From: Vitrella brassicaformis
Lineage: Eukaryota; Sar; Vitrellaceae
Assembly (NCBI GenBank): GCA_001179505.1
Contig: CDMY01000086.1
Coordinates: forward strand, 70,147-134,146
DNA: 64,000 bases
Reading direction: 5' to 3'
Shown piece by piece: positions 48,806 through 61,100 of this stretch. The position numbers were made by a program, and so were the translations under genes. The notes beneath the pieces were generated by a model that made no database searches, was not told the DNA's origin, and saw nothing but the letters and a program-made list of their open reading frames with translations. How positions within the stretch are numbered: position 1 is the stretch's first letter; each line of letters starts with the position of its first letter.

Positions 48806-49800
48806 TCAGCGCATCGTCTCCGTAATGTTTTGAAAGTATGTACAGGCTGAGAGGAGCGAGAGCAGCGCAGCGACCCACAGACAACCCACCCCTACTCGCC
48901 ACGTCAGACACACGGCCAAGCTCCCGCCCTGCATCATGGACCCTACTACCCCCTCAGTGGTGCCATCCCTCCAGGAGGCCAGCAGCAGGAGGCCGGCCAC
49001 CATCTGGGCTGCCGTCTTGAGTTTGCCCGTCCAGTTGACCTGCACCGACTCGGCCTGCCCCCGCAAGGCCATCCACTCCCTCAACGCCGACACACCTATC
49101 TCGCGACACACTATGGCTATCGACGGAATGGCCAGCGATGCCCCGTGGTAGGGCAGGGCACACCCCACTCGGCTCACCAGGCCGATCAGCACCGTCGCCA
49201 CCAGCAACTTGTCGGCCACAGGGTCAAGAAAGGCACCAAATGCAGACGACACGCCTGGGGCATACCACGCATACGTGCCGCGTCAGACACAGACAGACAG
49301 ACAGGGACAGACAGACAGACAGACAGACACGAGCGTCACCATTCCATTCAGGCCATTCACTTCTCTCTCTCTGTGTGTGTGCGTGTACCCAGTGCGCGAG
49401 CGAGCCATCCGTCGAACCAGTCGGTAAGGCATGCGAAGCCGAAACACACACACGTCCACAGCCGGATCTTGTTGGCAGCCATATTGGATAACAGCAGGAT
49501 GCCCACCACGGGCACCACCAGCACCCTCAACACCGTCAGAGTGTTGGGCAGCCGCACCAGCATCGCCCGAATGCAGGACGGGAGGGAAACGTCACGCCGC
49601 ACGCCCGGGGCAGCCGCATTTTCGGCCACATCAGGGATGCGGCTCGTTGCCGCGTCAGGATCATCAGGCAAAAGATGCAGATGTGTCCGTCTCCTTTGTG
49701 GCATCCGGGTGCGCGTGAGCATCGGCGGCGCGTCCAGAGGTCTCCGCGGCACCGCTGTCCATGCCGTCCGAACGAAATGGGCGGCTGCACACGGGCTCAT
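48806..49800 (-). CDS. CDP-diacylglycerol-glycerol-3-phosphate 3-phosphatidyltransferase (PgsA-type)
   Basis: Two exons, 49389-49800 and 48806-49254, 286 residues. An N-terminal Arg-rich extension (LTRTRMPQRRRTHLHLLPDD) precedes the membrane enzyme LVRLPNTLTVLRVLVVPVVG. The CDP-alcohol motif D-G-x2-A-R-x8-G-x3-D-x3-D is intact across the exon junction: DWFDGWLARALG then VSSAFGAFLDPVADKLLVA. Later segments, AIVCREIGVSALREWMALRG and NWTGKLKTAAQMVAGLLLLA, are characteristic of bacterial PgsA rather than CDP-choline/ethanolamine transferases. It makes phosphatidylglycerol-phosphate, the precursor of phosphatidylglycerol and cardiolipin, in plastid or mitochondrion; the leader fits either. A bacterial-type enzyme in a eukaryote implies organellar descent. 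The ATG at 49800 was chosen; a GTG-started 6-residue extension is possible. Confidence 0.88.
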
Positions 49801-50045
49801 CTGAAAACACATAGACACACAACGGGGAAGCGTCGTGATGTGGGTATGCCCTCGCCAGGGCTCTCATTCATTCATTATCGTGGATCTCTCTCTGGTCTGT
49901 GTGCGCACACTCCGGCGTACCAGCAACAGGCTGACGGATGGCACCAACATAGAGAGAGATGAAGCAATGAATGAATGCTGTGACAAACACCGTGGCTCAC
50001 TCTGAAAGCAAAACCAATGGGAAGCACCTCCGGTCTGCGGGAAGC

Positions 50046-50054
50046 GCGAGCTCA
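50046..50054 (+). promoter_or_regulatory. GCGAGCTCA element
   Basis: 34 bp upstream of the chosen Rpn12 ATG (50088). Its position favours that start over the ATG at 49971, which would place the element inside the coding sequence. Confidence 0.4.
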
Positions 50055-50087
50055 AAAAAGAGGAAGGAAGAAGCCGCTCTTGCTCTG

Positions 50088-51794
50088 ATGGCGACAGCCG
50101 ACGCAGTGCAGGTGAATAGCAAAGAGCGTTTCGTATGCGGTTTATGTTTGTGCCGTGTCGCTGTCTGCCTGTCCTGTGTGCAGAAGTTCAATATGTTGCG
50201 CGAGGAGTACAACGGCGCGTGTGACATCAACAAGTGCAAGGCGCTCCTCAACGAGATGAAGGTCCTGATCGCCCAATTCCCCTCCGTCGCACTCCCACCC
50301 CCGTCAGAGGTACACACAGTGATTGATTGATAGATGGGCAGGGCAGGGCAGATGAGATGCAGAGATGAGATGCGGCAATGCAATGCACACACCACGCAGG
50401 GAGGCAGGGAGGGAGGGGAGTCCATTGCCCGGCCTCCTGTGTATGTGTCATGCATCAATCTGTCAGGTATCTCAGAAGGAGCTGCTAATAGCTCGTGAGA
50501 CGCTCGAGTATGGTGCCTTCCTCAGCGTTCGCAACGAGGACGTGCAGTCATTCGAACGGTGGGTGCAAACACACCACAGACAGACAGACAGACAGACAGA
50601 CAGACGAGGGAGCCACAGATCCCATTCATTACCATACCATGGTGAGAATGTATGTGTGTTTAGGTACGTGGTGCAGCTGAAGATGTATTACTACGACTAC
50701 AGCAAGGAGCTACCGCCCAGCCAGAGGCAACTCATCATCCTCGGCATGTACCTCCTGCACCTACTCTCAAGCAACAGGATTGGTACACACACACACAACT
50801 AAGCATACATTTGTGCAGCTGCAAACGGACCGGCACGTCATGTGGTTTGTGCCACCTGTCTGTGTGTGTGGGTGTCAACATGCAGGTGAGTTCCACACTG
50901 AGTTGGAGTTGATCCCGTCTGAGTTGCGTTCGAACGTCAATCTCAAGTTCCCCGTGGCGCTCGAGCAGCACCTCATGGACGGCAACTACAACAAAGTCAT
51001 CAATGCCAAAACTAACGTCCCACTACCACAATACAGGTAAACAGGTAGCCAGACAGCCGGCCACGCGCTGCAGCACCCACCAACCACACACACGGACAAT
51101 GTACGTGTGTGCGTCTGTGTGTGTGTATGTCAGTTTCTTCATGGACCGTTTGGTGTCGACAGTGCGTCATAAGGTGGCGGCGTGTCTGGAGAAGTCGTAT
51201 CCGTCCGTGGACATCGCCTTTGCCCTCCGAGCGCTCATGCTTGACACCGAAGAGGTCACACACCCAGCCAGCCACCTTGTCTGCCTGCCTGCCTGCCTGC
51301 CTGCCTGCCAGGGAGGGAGGGAGGGAGGGAACCACTGACTGACACTGATCACATGCCCGTGCGTGTATGTGTGTGTGTTTAGGATCTAAAGCGCTTCGCT
51401 GAGTCTGAGAATCAGAGGAAGCAGGAACAAGGTGCGTTCGAGATTCGGTGGGAGGTCAAGGAGCGGCTGGAGTTCCAGCAGGTGCGATGGATGTATGTCT
51501 GCACGTTTGGGGAACTAGAGGGCGGCAGGGAGTGCGGAATCGCAACACAGCCAGCCGATCGATCTCCCTGGCCGTTTTCATAGGGATGCCGGGTGCGTGT
51601 CTGTGTGTGTGTGTGTGTGTGTGTGGTCAGGTGATGACTCAGAAGCCCGAGATCAGTTCCACAGAGCTGCTCCACCACACCATAGGTAGATGCCCACACA
51701 TAACACAACACCCTATCAACGATTCATCATGGCTGGTGGTGTGGACGTATGGATGGCTGCAGCATACGCGACGGAGCTGGAGCGAATTGTCTGA
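50088..51794 (+). CDS. PSMD8: 26S proteasome regulatory subunit Rpn12/PSMD8
   Basis: Seven or eight exons. The product reads KFNMLREEYNGACDINKCKA, VSQKELLIARETLEYGAFLS, DVQSFERYVVQLKMYYYDYS, LIILGMYLLHLLSSNRIGEF, HTELELIPSELRSNVNLKFP with VALEQHLMDGNYNKVINAKT, SFFMDRLVSTVRHKVAACLE and a C-terminal exon EISSTELLHHTIG then YATELERIV. This is a full-length match to PSMD8 (SFERYMAQLKCYYFDY, EFHTELERLP, EQYLMEGSYNKVFLAK, and the terminal LE-x-IV). Rpn12 sits in the lid of the 19S particle next to Rpn10 and Rpn11 and is needed for lid-base docking through its C-terminus. Two starts are possible: 50088 (used) or an in-frame ATG at 49971 adding 39 residues with a KKRK patch; the promoter element position and compact homologues favour 50088. 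Stop TGA 51792-51794. Confidence 0.92.
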
Positions 51795-52911
51795 CCTCAT
51801 CTGATGCTCTGTTGCGTGCGTTTCATCCTCTGCTTTGGCTATTACCATATCATTGGACTGTCTGGACACACATGATATGATGCACTTTTGGTGTCAATAC
51901 CTTCATGAGGGTTTTGGCGCTCAACGATAGTTGACGTGTAAGAGGGTTGCAAGTATTCCATCAAATGTGTCGCTCGATGTCTCGCAAGAAAGCAAGCAAA
52001 ATCATAGCCAGACAGACAGACGTCGGTCGTCAACACTCGCCCGCCATACGAGCGAACAAAATAGAGAGGCCGACAGGCAAACTACGCTAGCAGTACCCAC
52101 CTACTAGCTGAATTGATGACCTACGTCAACCACCGCACCCACCCACTCACTCAGCACCCATCTAGTGCACGTCACGTACCAACGTATCGCCACGAGGCAA
52201 CAAACTTACACATGCCCGCAGTTGCACTGGTCTCCTTTTTGAGAGAGCCAGAGACAGACACAGCAAGGCATTCACTCAATGGTACGCAACACCACACCAC
52301 ACCCACATGGCCATGGGTGACGGTTACATGCACCCCCTCATAGGATGAATTCAAAACCCAGACAGCACATGAGGCGGGGAAAACCATGTGACGTGACGGG
52401 GGGTGGGTGGGGGGGGGTGCCCCAGCCAGCTAGCTAGCACATCCATCCACGCATACCATCATCCACTGACTAGCCATACTCTGTTCCTCCCACTTCACTC
52501 ATTAATTGATCCGACAGACCAACACCACCTGGCCGCCAGCGCGTGTGGGTGCGGTAGACGCGCAATCAGCATACGAGACAGACATCCAAACGCCCGAGAA
52601 AAACAAAACAAACACAACCCATAATTGATGACCTATCTGTCTCCGTGCCGTGCCGTATGTCTGCATCATACGACGAAAAATAAAGCGGGGGAAGTCTCCA
52701 GGGGTGGAACACCAAGCGGACCTAGCTGACTGACTGACTGACTGACATGCATTGCAACCAACGGAAAAGAACCTTCTTCGAGTATGTACAAGTCAGGTAG
52801 CAGTAAGTAGGTGTGACATTACAAAAGGCCAGCCAACCAGCGCCCCCCTTCCCTCCTCAAAGACCAGCGCACGTGTGTATGCATGTATGTATGTATGTAT
52901 CACTGGATGGG
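51795..52911. other. Convergent intergenic region
   Basis: 1.1 kb of CA, CCAC and TGAC simple sequence. No supported gene or RNA. Confidence 0.5.
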
Positions 52912-54876
52912 CTACTTGCGCTGTGCGAGGAACGTCTCGCCCAGTTCCTCGAGCAGCTGTCTCACCTCGGCCGCGTCATCGGTCTTTTCGTCACCCCAAC
53001 CAAGGGCAGCAGCCTTCATGTCTGGGGGTGAAGGCCCTTTGAAGCCCTTCGGAGAGCCATTGACGGGGGGCTTGCCATTGTCGGGCTTGTCGGGGTCGTC
53101 GGGCTTGTCGGGCTTGTCGGGGTCGTCGGGCTCCTTGCCGTCGTCGACAGGGGGCTTGCCGTCGACAGGTGGCCCTTTGCCGCCAGGGGGAGATCCTACA
53201 GGTGGCCCTTTGCCGCCAGGGGGAGATCCTACAGGTGGCGGCTTGTCGTCGGGCTTATCGGGCGTGCCGTTGTCGGGCTCATCGGGCATACCGGGCTCAC
53301 CAGGCACCTCCCCAGGAGGAAGGCCGGTGGTGCTGGTCACTTCGACTGAGGGACAGACAGAAAACAGCCAATGCACAGATTCAGGCAGATGCGCAGACGT
53401 TGAATGGGGGCAACTGGCTGGCTGCCCTGCCCTCTGTCAGCCGCCTCCCTGCCTTCCCCCCTCCCCTGTCTCTCATGTACGTGATGCGAGACTCGCTGCT
53501 CACCTTCAATGGTGATCTCCTTCCCGATTTCAGCCCCGTTGAAGGGGATGACCACGAAAGTGTACACGCCAATCTTCTTGATCGCCCGTCGAGCAGCGCC
53601 GAAAAAGATGTCCTCAGCAGACCCCACGGCCCTGTTGCCGAAGGCCGAGAAGATACTGTGGAAGTCAAAGTAGTCCTGATACACATGATGGACGGATGCA
53701 AAGAGACGGGTGAGTGTGCGTGTGCATGTGTTGGTAGGTCAGGTGCTGTCTGTGTCGCATCACTCACGGGGTCACGGAAGGTGTCGTAGACAATCAACCG
53801 GTCTGCAGGCAGGCAGGTAGGGAAGGAGAGACACGCCGCCAGTGGATGCGTTGTGGTGTGATGAACTCGCTACACTTACGGTCGGGGTCGAAGACGAGGA
53901 AGGCAACCCCCTCCACACACACCTGCAGGCAGGCAGGCAGGATCACACACATCGTCGTGTATCACGGCAAGAATGCCTTTGTGCCCCCCCGCATGAGGTG
54001 ACTTGCCAGCGGGCAGGCAGCAACAGTAAAGAGGACACCGGTCTTCTCGTCAATCTTGACCTTGTCGCCGTCCTTGAGGCCCTTGTGCTCGCTGATATAT
54101 CGATCCATCGGCCGACGGAAGGACGGCACACCCACAATCAAACAGCCGTCTGTCTGTCTGCCTGTCTGCCTATGCCACCCACCCATCCATACCTGAAGTC
54201 AACACAGATTTTGTCGAAGGTAGGTTTGCTGGCGGTGATGCCATCCGTGAGGCGCCGACGCGACCCGCCAAGGGGGAAGCCCTTTCCAGGCTTGTCATCG
54301 TCGCCGTCGTCAGTCTTATCACCGGGGGGCTTGCCGTCGTCGCCATTAGGGGGCTTGTCGCCGTTGTCGTCGCCATTAGGGGGCTTGTCGCCGTTGTCGT
54401 CGCCATTAGGGGGCTTGTCGCCGTTGTCGTCGCCATTAGGGGGCTTGTCGCCGTTGTCGTCGCCATTAGGGGGCTTGCCGTCGTCGCCATTAGGGGGCTT
54501 GCCATTGTCGGGGGGCTTGCCATTGTCGGGAGGTCCGTTGGGGGAGGTACCAGGGGGAGGAGGCCCTTTTGCGCCAGGGGGAGACCCATTTGGCGGCATC
54601 GGCTCAGGCATACCCAGCAGCTTCACAATCTGCAGCACGTCAAGCTTGGGCGTCACACCTGAGAAACGACACACACACGCACCGTGAGGGAAGCAGTATC
54701 ACCATGTTGAGACACGTCTCTCTCAGCGCTGGCTGACCCTTGCACAAGGGGTCGCGGTCATCTGTGGGGTTCACTGGTGGGGGATCTTTCTCGCCGCCCG
54801 TGCCAGTGGTGTCTTGCGCCCAGGTCAGGCTGGCGAAGCCCAGCAAGAGGGCGGCGAGGGGTCGGAGGGGGTGCAT
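52912..54876 (-). CDS. Secreted protein with two Pro/Gly/Asp tandem-repeat regions flanking a globular domain
   Basis: About seven exons from ATG 54876 to TAG 52912. A signal peptide, MHPLRPLAALLLGFASLTWA, is followed by a polar segment (DPPPVNPTDDRDPLCKG) and then a disordered repeat region rich in K-P-P-N-G-D-D-N-G-D (30-bp unit). The middle is a folded domain: DGITASKPTFDKICVDFR, YISEHKGLKDGDKVKIDEKT, GVAFLVFDPDRRLIVYDTF, DYFDFHSIFSAFGNRAVGSA, RRAIKKIGVYTFVVIPFNGA. A second repeat region (G-P-P-V-G-S-P-P-G-G-K, and D-K-P-D-D-P-D-K-P-D) precedes a helical C-terminus, AAEVRQLLEELGETFLAQRK. The middle domain was not recognised. Secreted, acidic, proline-rich repeat proteins of this kind often serve in cell walls, cysts or mucilage, but this is not shown here. 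Confidence 0.7.
53168..53233. repeat. 33-bp tandem repeat, two perfect copies
   Basis: Encodes G-P-P-V-G-S-P-P-G-G-K on the minus strand. The two copies are identical, so the duplication is recent. Confidence 0.85.
54341..54477. repeat. 30-bp tandem repeat, about 4.5 copies
   Basis: Encodes K-P-P-N-G-D-D-N-G-D on the minus strand. Internal copies are identical, and a shorter 20-bp variant (missing N-G-D) lies on either side. Confidence 0.85.
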
Positions 54877-55136
54877 CGTGGCACGCCACACGAGCGGCTG
54901 AGAGAGGGATTGAGGACCAACGCCTTCGAAGAGAACTTTGTTCACAGGGCGGAAGAAGAAAGGAGGAGAACGCAAGTCCACGAAGGCGCCACCTTATGTG
55001 TACGCACTGTGCCGGCTACAGCGTACAAAGGCGTTTCACATGCGGCGTTGCATCGCGTTGAACAACCGAGATTGACACTTAGTGGCGATGGAACCTGGCC
55101 AGGCGTTTCCCTCCCGGGCCGCACAGCCAGGCTTGT

Positions 55137-55145
55137 GCGAGCTCG
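55137..55145 (+). promoter_or_regulatory. GCGAGCTCG element
   Basis: 24 bp upstream of the chosen kynurenine monooxygenase ATG (55169), close to the spacing seen at the CDGSH and Rpn12 genes. Confidence 0.35.
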
Positions 55146-55168
55146 TGACTCAGGTCGATTCGACGAAA

Positions 55169-57573
55169 ATGACGAGTGGGAGAGACGAGGCTGCAGGTCG
55201 CGTGCTGGTGATAGGTGCCGGTCCGGTAGGATGTCTGCAAAGCGTCTTCCTTGCCCGCCGCGGCGTCCAGGTGGATGTCTTCGAGGCGAGGCCTGATCTC
55301 AGGCAAGACGCCAATCGATCAGCCGGGTAAGCAAACAAGGTGCCACCAACGCCCCATGCACGAACGGCTGGCAACCATGGTCTGTCGGCCTGCCTGTATG
55401 TATGTATGTGTCTTCTCTCTGCTGTGCAGTCGGAGCATCAACTTCGCCTTATCGGAGAGGGGCAGGAGTGCCCTGAGGGCGGTGCAGCTGGAAGACGCTG
55501 TTCTCCAAGATGCCATACCGGTCGGTCAGCAGTGAGATATATCTCTCGACTCGCTCTCTGCTGCTGGCCATTTCTGTCTGTGTGTGCGTGTGTGTGTCAG
55601 ATGTACTCTCGCATGGTTCACCCTGTGCGAGGGTCGAGCTATGAGGTGCCCTATGGCGAAAGGGGCGAGTGCATCTACTCAGTGGGACGCAGGTAAGTCC
55701 CCATGTAGGCATGGCATGTACCGCATTCACGGCCATGGCACGGCAAGACACTGGCGGCCCTGTTTGGTCATATATGGATGCATCTATGTACCTATGTATA
55801 TTTGTGTGGTCCGTCCGTTGGCTCATTCATTCAGGCGTATCAATGAGTTGTTGCTCAACGCTGCGTCGGCCAGTGCCAACGTGAGTCTGCACTTCGGCGT
55901 GAAGCTGTCCAAGCTCAACTGTGAGAGGGGCACCGTCACTCTCACAGCAGCCGATGGGGACGAGGAGAGGGCTGAACAAGGCGACTTCGTCTTCGGCTGC
56001 GACGGCATCCACTCGGCCTCCAGGCACCAGATGCTGCAGCAATGCTCCGACTCGCACAGCTTCAGGTACGTACCCACCCGCCGAAGTGACTGACTGACTG
56101 CATCGAGCAAGCGAACCACACAAAGGGAGGGAGGCAGAGGGCGGTGGATGGATGGATGGATGGATGGATACATCAGGGAGGACTATATCGACCACGGTTA
56201 CAAGGAGCTGACGATCGAGTCGACGAGCGGCAGTGACAGTCCGCACCGGCCTTATGCGATGCCCCCCAACCATCTCCACATATGGCCCAGGAAGGAGTTC
56301 ATGCTCATTGCTCTCCCTAACCCTGACGGTAGGCAGGCAGGCAGACAGGCACCACCACACCGCACACAGACCCCTACAGCTGTTTTCATGTGTCAATGCT
56401 TTGTGTGTATGTCAGGGTCGTTCACCTGCACGCTCTTCATGCCGATGGGCATCTTCGAGACCCTCACCACACCTGACCAAGCCAGCAAATTCTTCAAGCA
56501 GCATTTCCCTGATGTACTCGACCTCATTGGTAGAAGGACCGACAAACAGCAGCACTCACACACACACACACACTCCCTCACTCACACCCATACAGACAGA
56601 CTCGTGTCGTGTCCTGCATCGGTCTTGGTGATGCCGCACCCACCTTTCTCTCCGTTCGTTTGTCTGTGTGTGGGCACCAGGCGAGTCTGAGTTGGATCAT
56701 CAGTTCCGATCGAACCCCACCAGTCGTCTGTCGTACCTGCACGTGTCGCCCTGGACCACGGGGAAGTACTGCGTGGTTGGTGACGCCGCACACGCAGTAG
56801 TCCCCTTCTACGGCCAGGGCATGAACTGTGGATTCGAAGACTGTCTACTCTTCGACCAACTCCTACAACAGTGCCAGCAAACGGCGGCCAGCAAAGATCT
56901 CCTCACGGCCGCAGCGCAACTATTCTACCAGCACCGAAAACCAGGTGGGTGTCCATTTGATGAATTAGGGCTCACCGGACGGGTGAGCATGCGTGTATGC
57001 ATGGATGAACAATGCATTGATTGCGTGGCGTCCCTGCATGTACCTCCGTGTAGATGCCGATGCGTTGTGTCAGCTGTCGCTGGAAAACTACATCGAAATG
57101 CGATCGAAGGTGAGAAGGGAGGGAGGGAGGCAGGCAGGAAGGTGGGGTGGGGTGGGGTGGGGTGGCGGCAGGGAGGGAGGGAGATGCCTGCATACGCTCG
57201 TTGCCCATGTGTGTCGATTGATCAACTGATTGATAGGTGTCGGATCCGTTGTTTCTGATGAAGAAGAGAATCGACAGTCTCATCAACTACCTCTTCCCTC
57301 ACGAGTGGATCCCACAGTACACTATGGTCGGTTGGTGGGCGAGTCAGTCAGTCACGTCACGGGATACCTCTGGGCATTCGTCCAATTGTCTGTGTGTATT
57401 GTGTGCAGGTGGCGTTCACCCGTACGCGGTATTCGGATGTGATTCGGCGGCGGGATCGGCAAAACACCATCGTGACCTCATGTGCAAGTGGACTCGTGGC
57501 CTGCGCACTCGCCGCCGCGGCTCTGCTTGCTGTGAGGTGCTCTCAGGCGCTGTTGAAGCGCACATCTGTGTAG
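55169..57573 (+). CDS. KMO: Kynurenine 3-monooxygenase (FAD-dependent), C-terminal membrane anchor
   Basis: About nine exons. The N-terminus has [20 protein letters not shown] (FAD dinucleotide fold) and [20 protein letters not shown] followed by [17 protein letters not shown], the KMO signature R-S-I-N-L/F-A-L-S. Next are [70 protein letters not shown], and [20 protein letters not shown] with GFEDCLLFD. The C-terminus [20 protein letters not shown] then [11 protein letters not shown] is a hydrophobic anchor, as in KMO of the mitochondrial outer membrane. The enzyme hydroxylates L-kynurenine with NADPH and O2 on the route to quinolinate and NAD+. ATG 55169 is preferred because it begins 10 residues before the FAD fold; an in-frame ATG at 55088 would add 27 residues. 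Stop TAG 57571-57573. Confidence 0.93.
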
Positions 57574-58151
57574 TGTCAGTCAGTGCACTCGTCACTGTAT
57601 ACATACACACATACATACAGTCTGTGTGCACAGCCCAGCCCCCACCTTGTACGTACAACGGTGGGTTTCAGGACTTATCCCATAGGTACATACATACATA
57701 CATACATACATGTGTGGCTGGCGTGGGGGGGTGTACTTGTGGGCCTTTGCCGCAGGCAGAGACCTAAGCTTGGATGCGTGCGGGTGTGCGTTCGCACGAT
57801 GGTGTATGTATGGCGCTGACGGGACAACGAGACCGATTCAATTGAACAAATATATTATCTATCGAATCGATGGGCAGGCAGGCAGGCAGGCAGCCGTACA
57901 CAAGGAGGTAGGCAGGTCGGTACACATGTCTGCACGGTCACGTGATACGCAGCAGAGTGAGTGAGTGAGTCGCCACGGAAACATCCATGCAAGCAGCTAG
58001 GTACTCCATGCATCCATCCATCCATGCGATGACGTTCCTCTGCACGACGACAGAGGCGACACCCCACGTACACATGCACACACGCATTCAGTCAGTCAGG
58101 AAGGAAGGAAGGAAGGAAGGACGCACTCAGTCAGTCAGTAACATTGCTATG
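57574..58151. other. Convergent intergenic region
   Basis: CATA, GGCA and GGAA tandem repeats between the KMO and E2 gene ends. No gene seen. Confidence 0.5.
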
Positions 58152-61100
58152 TCAGAGTTTGGAAACCGCCTCGCGGAATTGGCCCAGCAGCTGCTCAAGC
58201 TTCCTGAAATGGACCATGACATACACACACACAGACAGCCCAGAGAAGCGTTAGGTGGCCGTGGAGCTCGTGAAGATGCATGCATGGATGCATTTGTGTG
58301 TTCACTCGTTGCCCTCCAGCCCCCTACTTGTGTACCTACCTTTTGTGTGCGGCTTCGTCTGTGTGTCTGCCGTGCCGAGCGAACAGGTGGGGCGTGAAGG
58401 GCATGGCAGCCATGGGGGGCGGCACAGGGGCAGGAGCAGCAGCGGCGGCAGCAGCTGCGGCTGCAGCGGCGGGAGGGGAGTCGACGGACATGGCGCTGCT
58501 GCCCATGGCCCCACCAGTGCTGCCCTGTACCGACGACACACAGCAAGACAAGACGGCCACCATACCGACAGACAAGTCGTTGTTTGTCGTGTGTGCAGCA
58601 AACAAGTTTGTTGTAGCTACCTACCAGTAGCGGCATGGGTAGGGGAGGAGTGCTAGGCGGTGCTGGGGCGGGCGTGGGCGCGGTGTTGGCGTTGGTGGAC
58701 TTGCTGCCGTTTGCCTCGCTGATCCACTTGAGAATCGTCCGCTCGATGTGCTCTCTGATCCATCCATCCATCGCACACACAGACACATGGTAGGGAGATG
58801 AATCGTGATGATTAGTGCGCTGAGTGATTCATTCTTTGCCGTCGCCTGTCACCCAGCCACCCACCGCCTCAGTTTGAAGTGCTCGCGAATGACGTCTCTA
58901 AACTCGGGAAAGGCCTTGGAATTCATCATGTCCAACATCGCCCACTCTGACAACACACAACACGACACAACATGTCCAAGGGTCCGGCCATGCACACACA
59001 ACGAAACAATGAGTCCACAAAGGAGTGCTGCCTTGTTCCTCCTCCGTCCCTGCCTGCAGGCGTGCAAGCCTCGCTGCACTGACCGATAGTGCCTTCCCGC
59101 ACTCCCATGCTGTATCCCCTTGAAGCGTTCCGGCCCGCCTCAGTGTTCGCCTGACGTTCATACCCCGGCTCTGCACACACATGCACACAGGGGAGGGAGG
59201 GAGGGACATGAGTAAGTCGAGTCATGACGATGGACGAGTGGAGTGTACCCACCCACCGTTGTAGTACGGCTCCTTGACAAGGATCAAACTGTGAATTGAC
59301 AAGAGCACCTGTACAGAACACAGGTCGGTCCAGTGCAACCAACCAACCAACCAATGCACATCTATCTCTGCCGCCTGTTGTATGTCGCTCGGCGGTGTTG
59401 ATCCTGTCCATTTACTTCCTTGATCTTACTTGGTAGGCCGTCGACACAGCAGGGTCCCAGCCCTCGCCGGCACCACCGCTCCATGTGCCCAGCAGGGACA
59501 GGCACACCTTGCCTGCACACACAGCAAACGACAGACAGACACCACACAACGGAGGAGGGAGGGAGGGAGGGAGGGAGGCGAATGAGTGAGTGACACAAAG
59601 ACTTATGCATATACATAGGATACACACAGACCCACACACTGCCACCCCTCCTGCCTTGCCCTGCCTGCCTTGCTCCCGTCCCACCCACCCACACATGTAT
59701 ATGTATGTGTATGTGTGTCTGTATGTGTGTAGGCATTCATCTTGTACATGCATACCACAATTGTATAGGTTTGGGTTGGCCCGCCACTTGCCGCCACCCG
59801 TCGAGCGAAACGACACCTTCGGGGGGATGGTGGGATACTCCGGAGGGAAATAAATGTCGAACAAGAACACCCCCGAATCGTAAGGCGTCTCTGTCGGACC
59901 AGTGATGAGCGCTCGCCACAGCTGACGGACGCCGGAACAGACAGACAGACAGACAGACAGACAAAGACAGACAGAAACAGACAGACGGGACGCACGATCG
60001 TCATGAAACACGGAGGGAATCATGTGGTGGGAGGATGGATGGGCGGGGCACTTGGTCACTCACCTGCGAGGATTGCTCATCCGATCGCACGAAGATCGAG
60101 CCGTCCTTGCTCAGTACCAGCAGAGAGGGAAGCCCAGCCTGAGCGAGAGGAGAGGGATGCGCAAGGACGTACACCGTTGCTATGCTACTGTGGAGTGGTG
60201 CATGCAGTGCCAGCCGGTAGGTATGTAACCGCCCCCCCCTGGCCTCACCAGCTCTTTTGCGATGCGAGCAGTCCGTGCCGGGGGACATGCCTTCTCTGAT
60301 TGCTGGCATGTCAGGTGGGCGTGGCCTGCATGCCAGACCAGCAGCACGGACAGACCAAACATTCCCCGCACCTCCACTGGGTCGCATGCATGGGTGGGTG
60401 ACGTGTGTGTATATATATACCTGTGCGGACGGAAGGGGACTGGTCCAGCATCTTGTCGGCCAGGCGGGTCTTGTATCGCTCCCCCTCGTCATCCTCGCCA
60501 TTCACAGCCTGACACACACGCAAGCAAGCAATGCACAATGAAGGAGGGCAGGGCAGCACGTGAGTGTACAGTTGGCTGCCTGGCTGGCTGGCTGGCTCAC
60601 GTGTATGCGTGTCCCGGTGGCTCCCTTGAGGTGTGCGATGATTGCAGGCATCAAAGTGACCACGTCATTGGCAAAACTCTTTGCCTCAGTGATGTCCTCT
60701 GCAGATGGACCACCGGCCGCAGCTGCTGCTGCTGCCAACACACACACACACACACATACACAGAGAGACAGAGAGAGAGAGAGACCCCGTACATCCAGCG
60801 AAAGGGTATGCTGTGTGGCATCTGTCGGGCGTCGCGTAGTGTGCGGCAAAGTAACGCGCCAACCAACCTGAGCTTGATGGCTGGGGCGAGATGCGTGAGG
60901 GGCCGCCTTGGAGGTTTGTTACGGCCTATGTGTTTGGCGCACATGAGGCAGATGACGGACACCACAACGCGATATGTGTTGTCCCTCCGTCCCTACCTTG
61001 ATGTAGAGTTCTGCTTCCTTTTGCAGCTCGAGCAGCCTGGTGAGCGTTTGGGTGGCAGTGTCTCGGAAGCAGCCCATCGTCGAGCCGCCGTCGGATGCCC

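Noticed and set aside
48651-48911. An 86-codon minus-strand frame extending the PgsA-type gene with SFLASGTSVVSVVIALKTKQ
   Set aside because: The PgsA frame reaches a natural C-terminus at 48806; the extra frame overlaps it out of phase without splice support.
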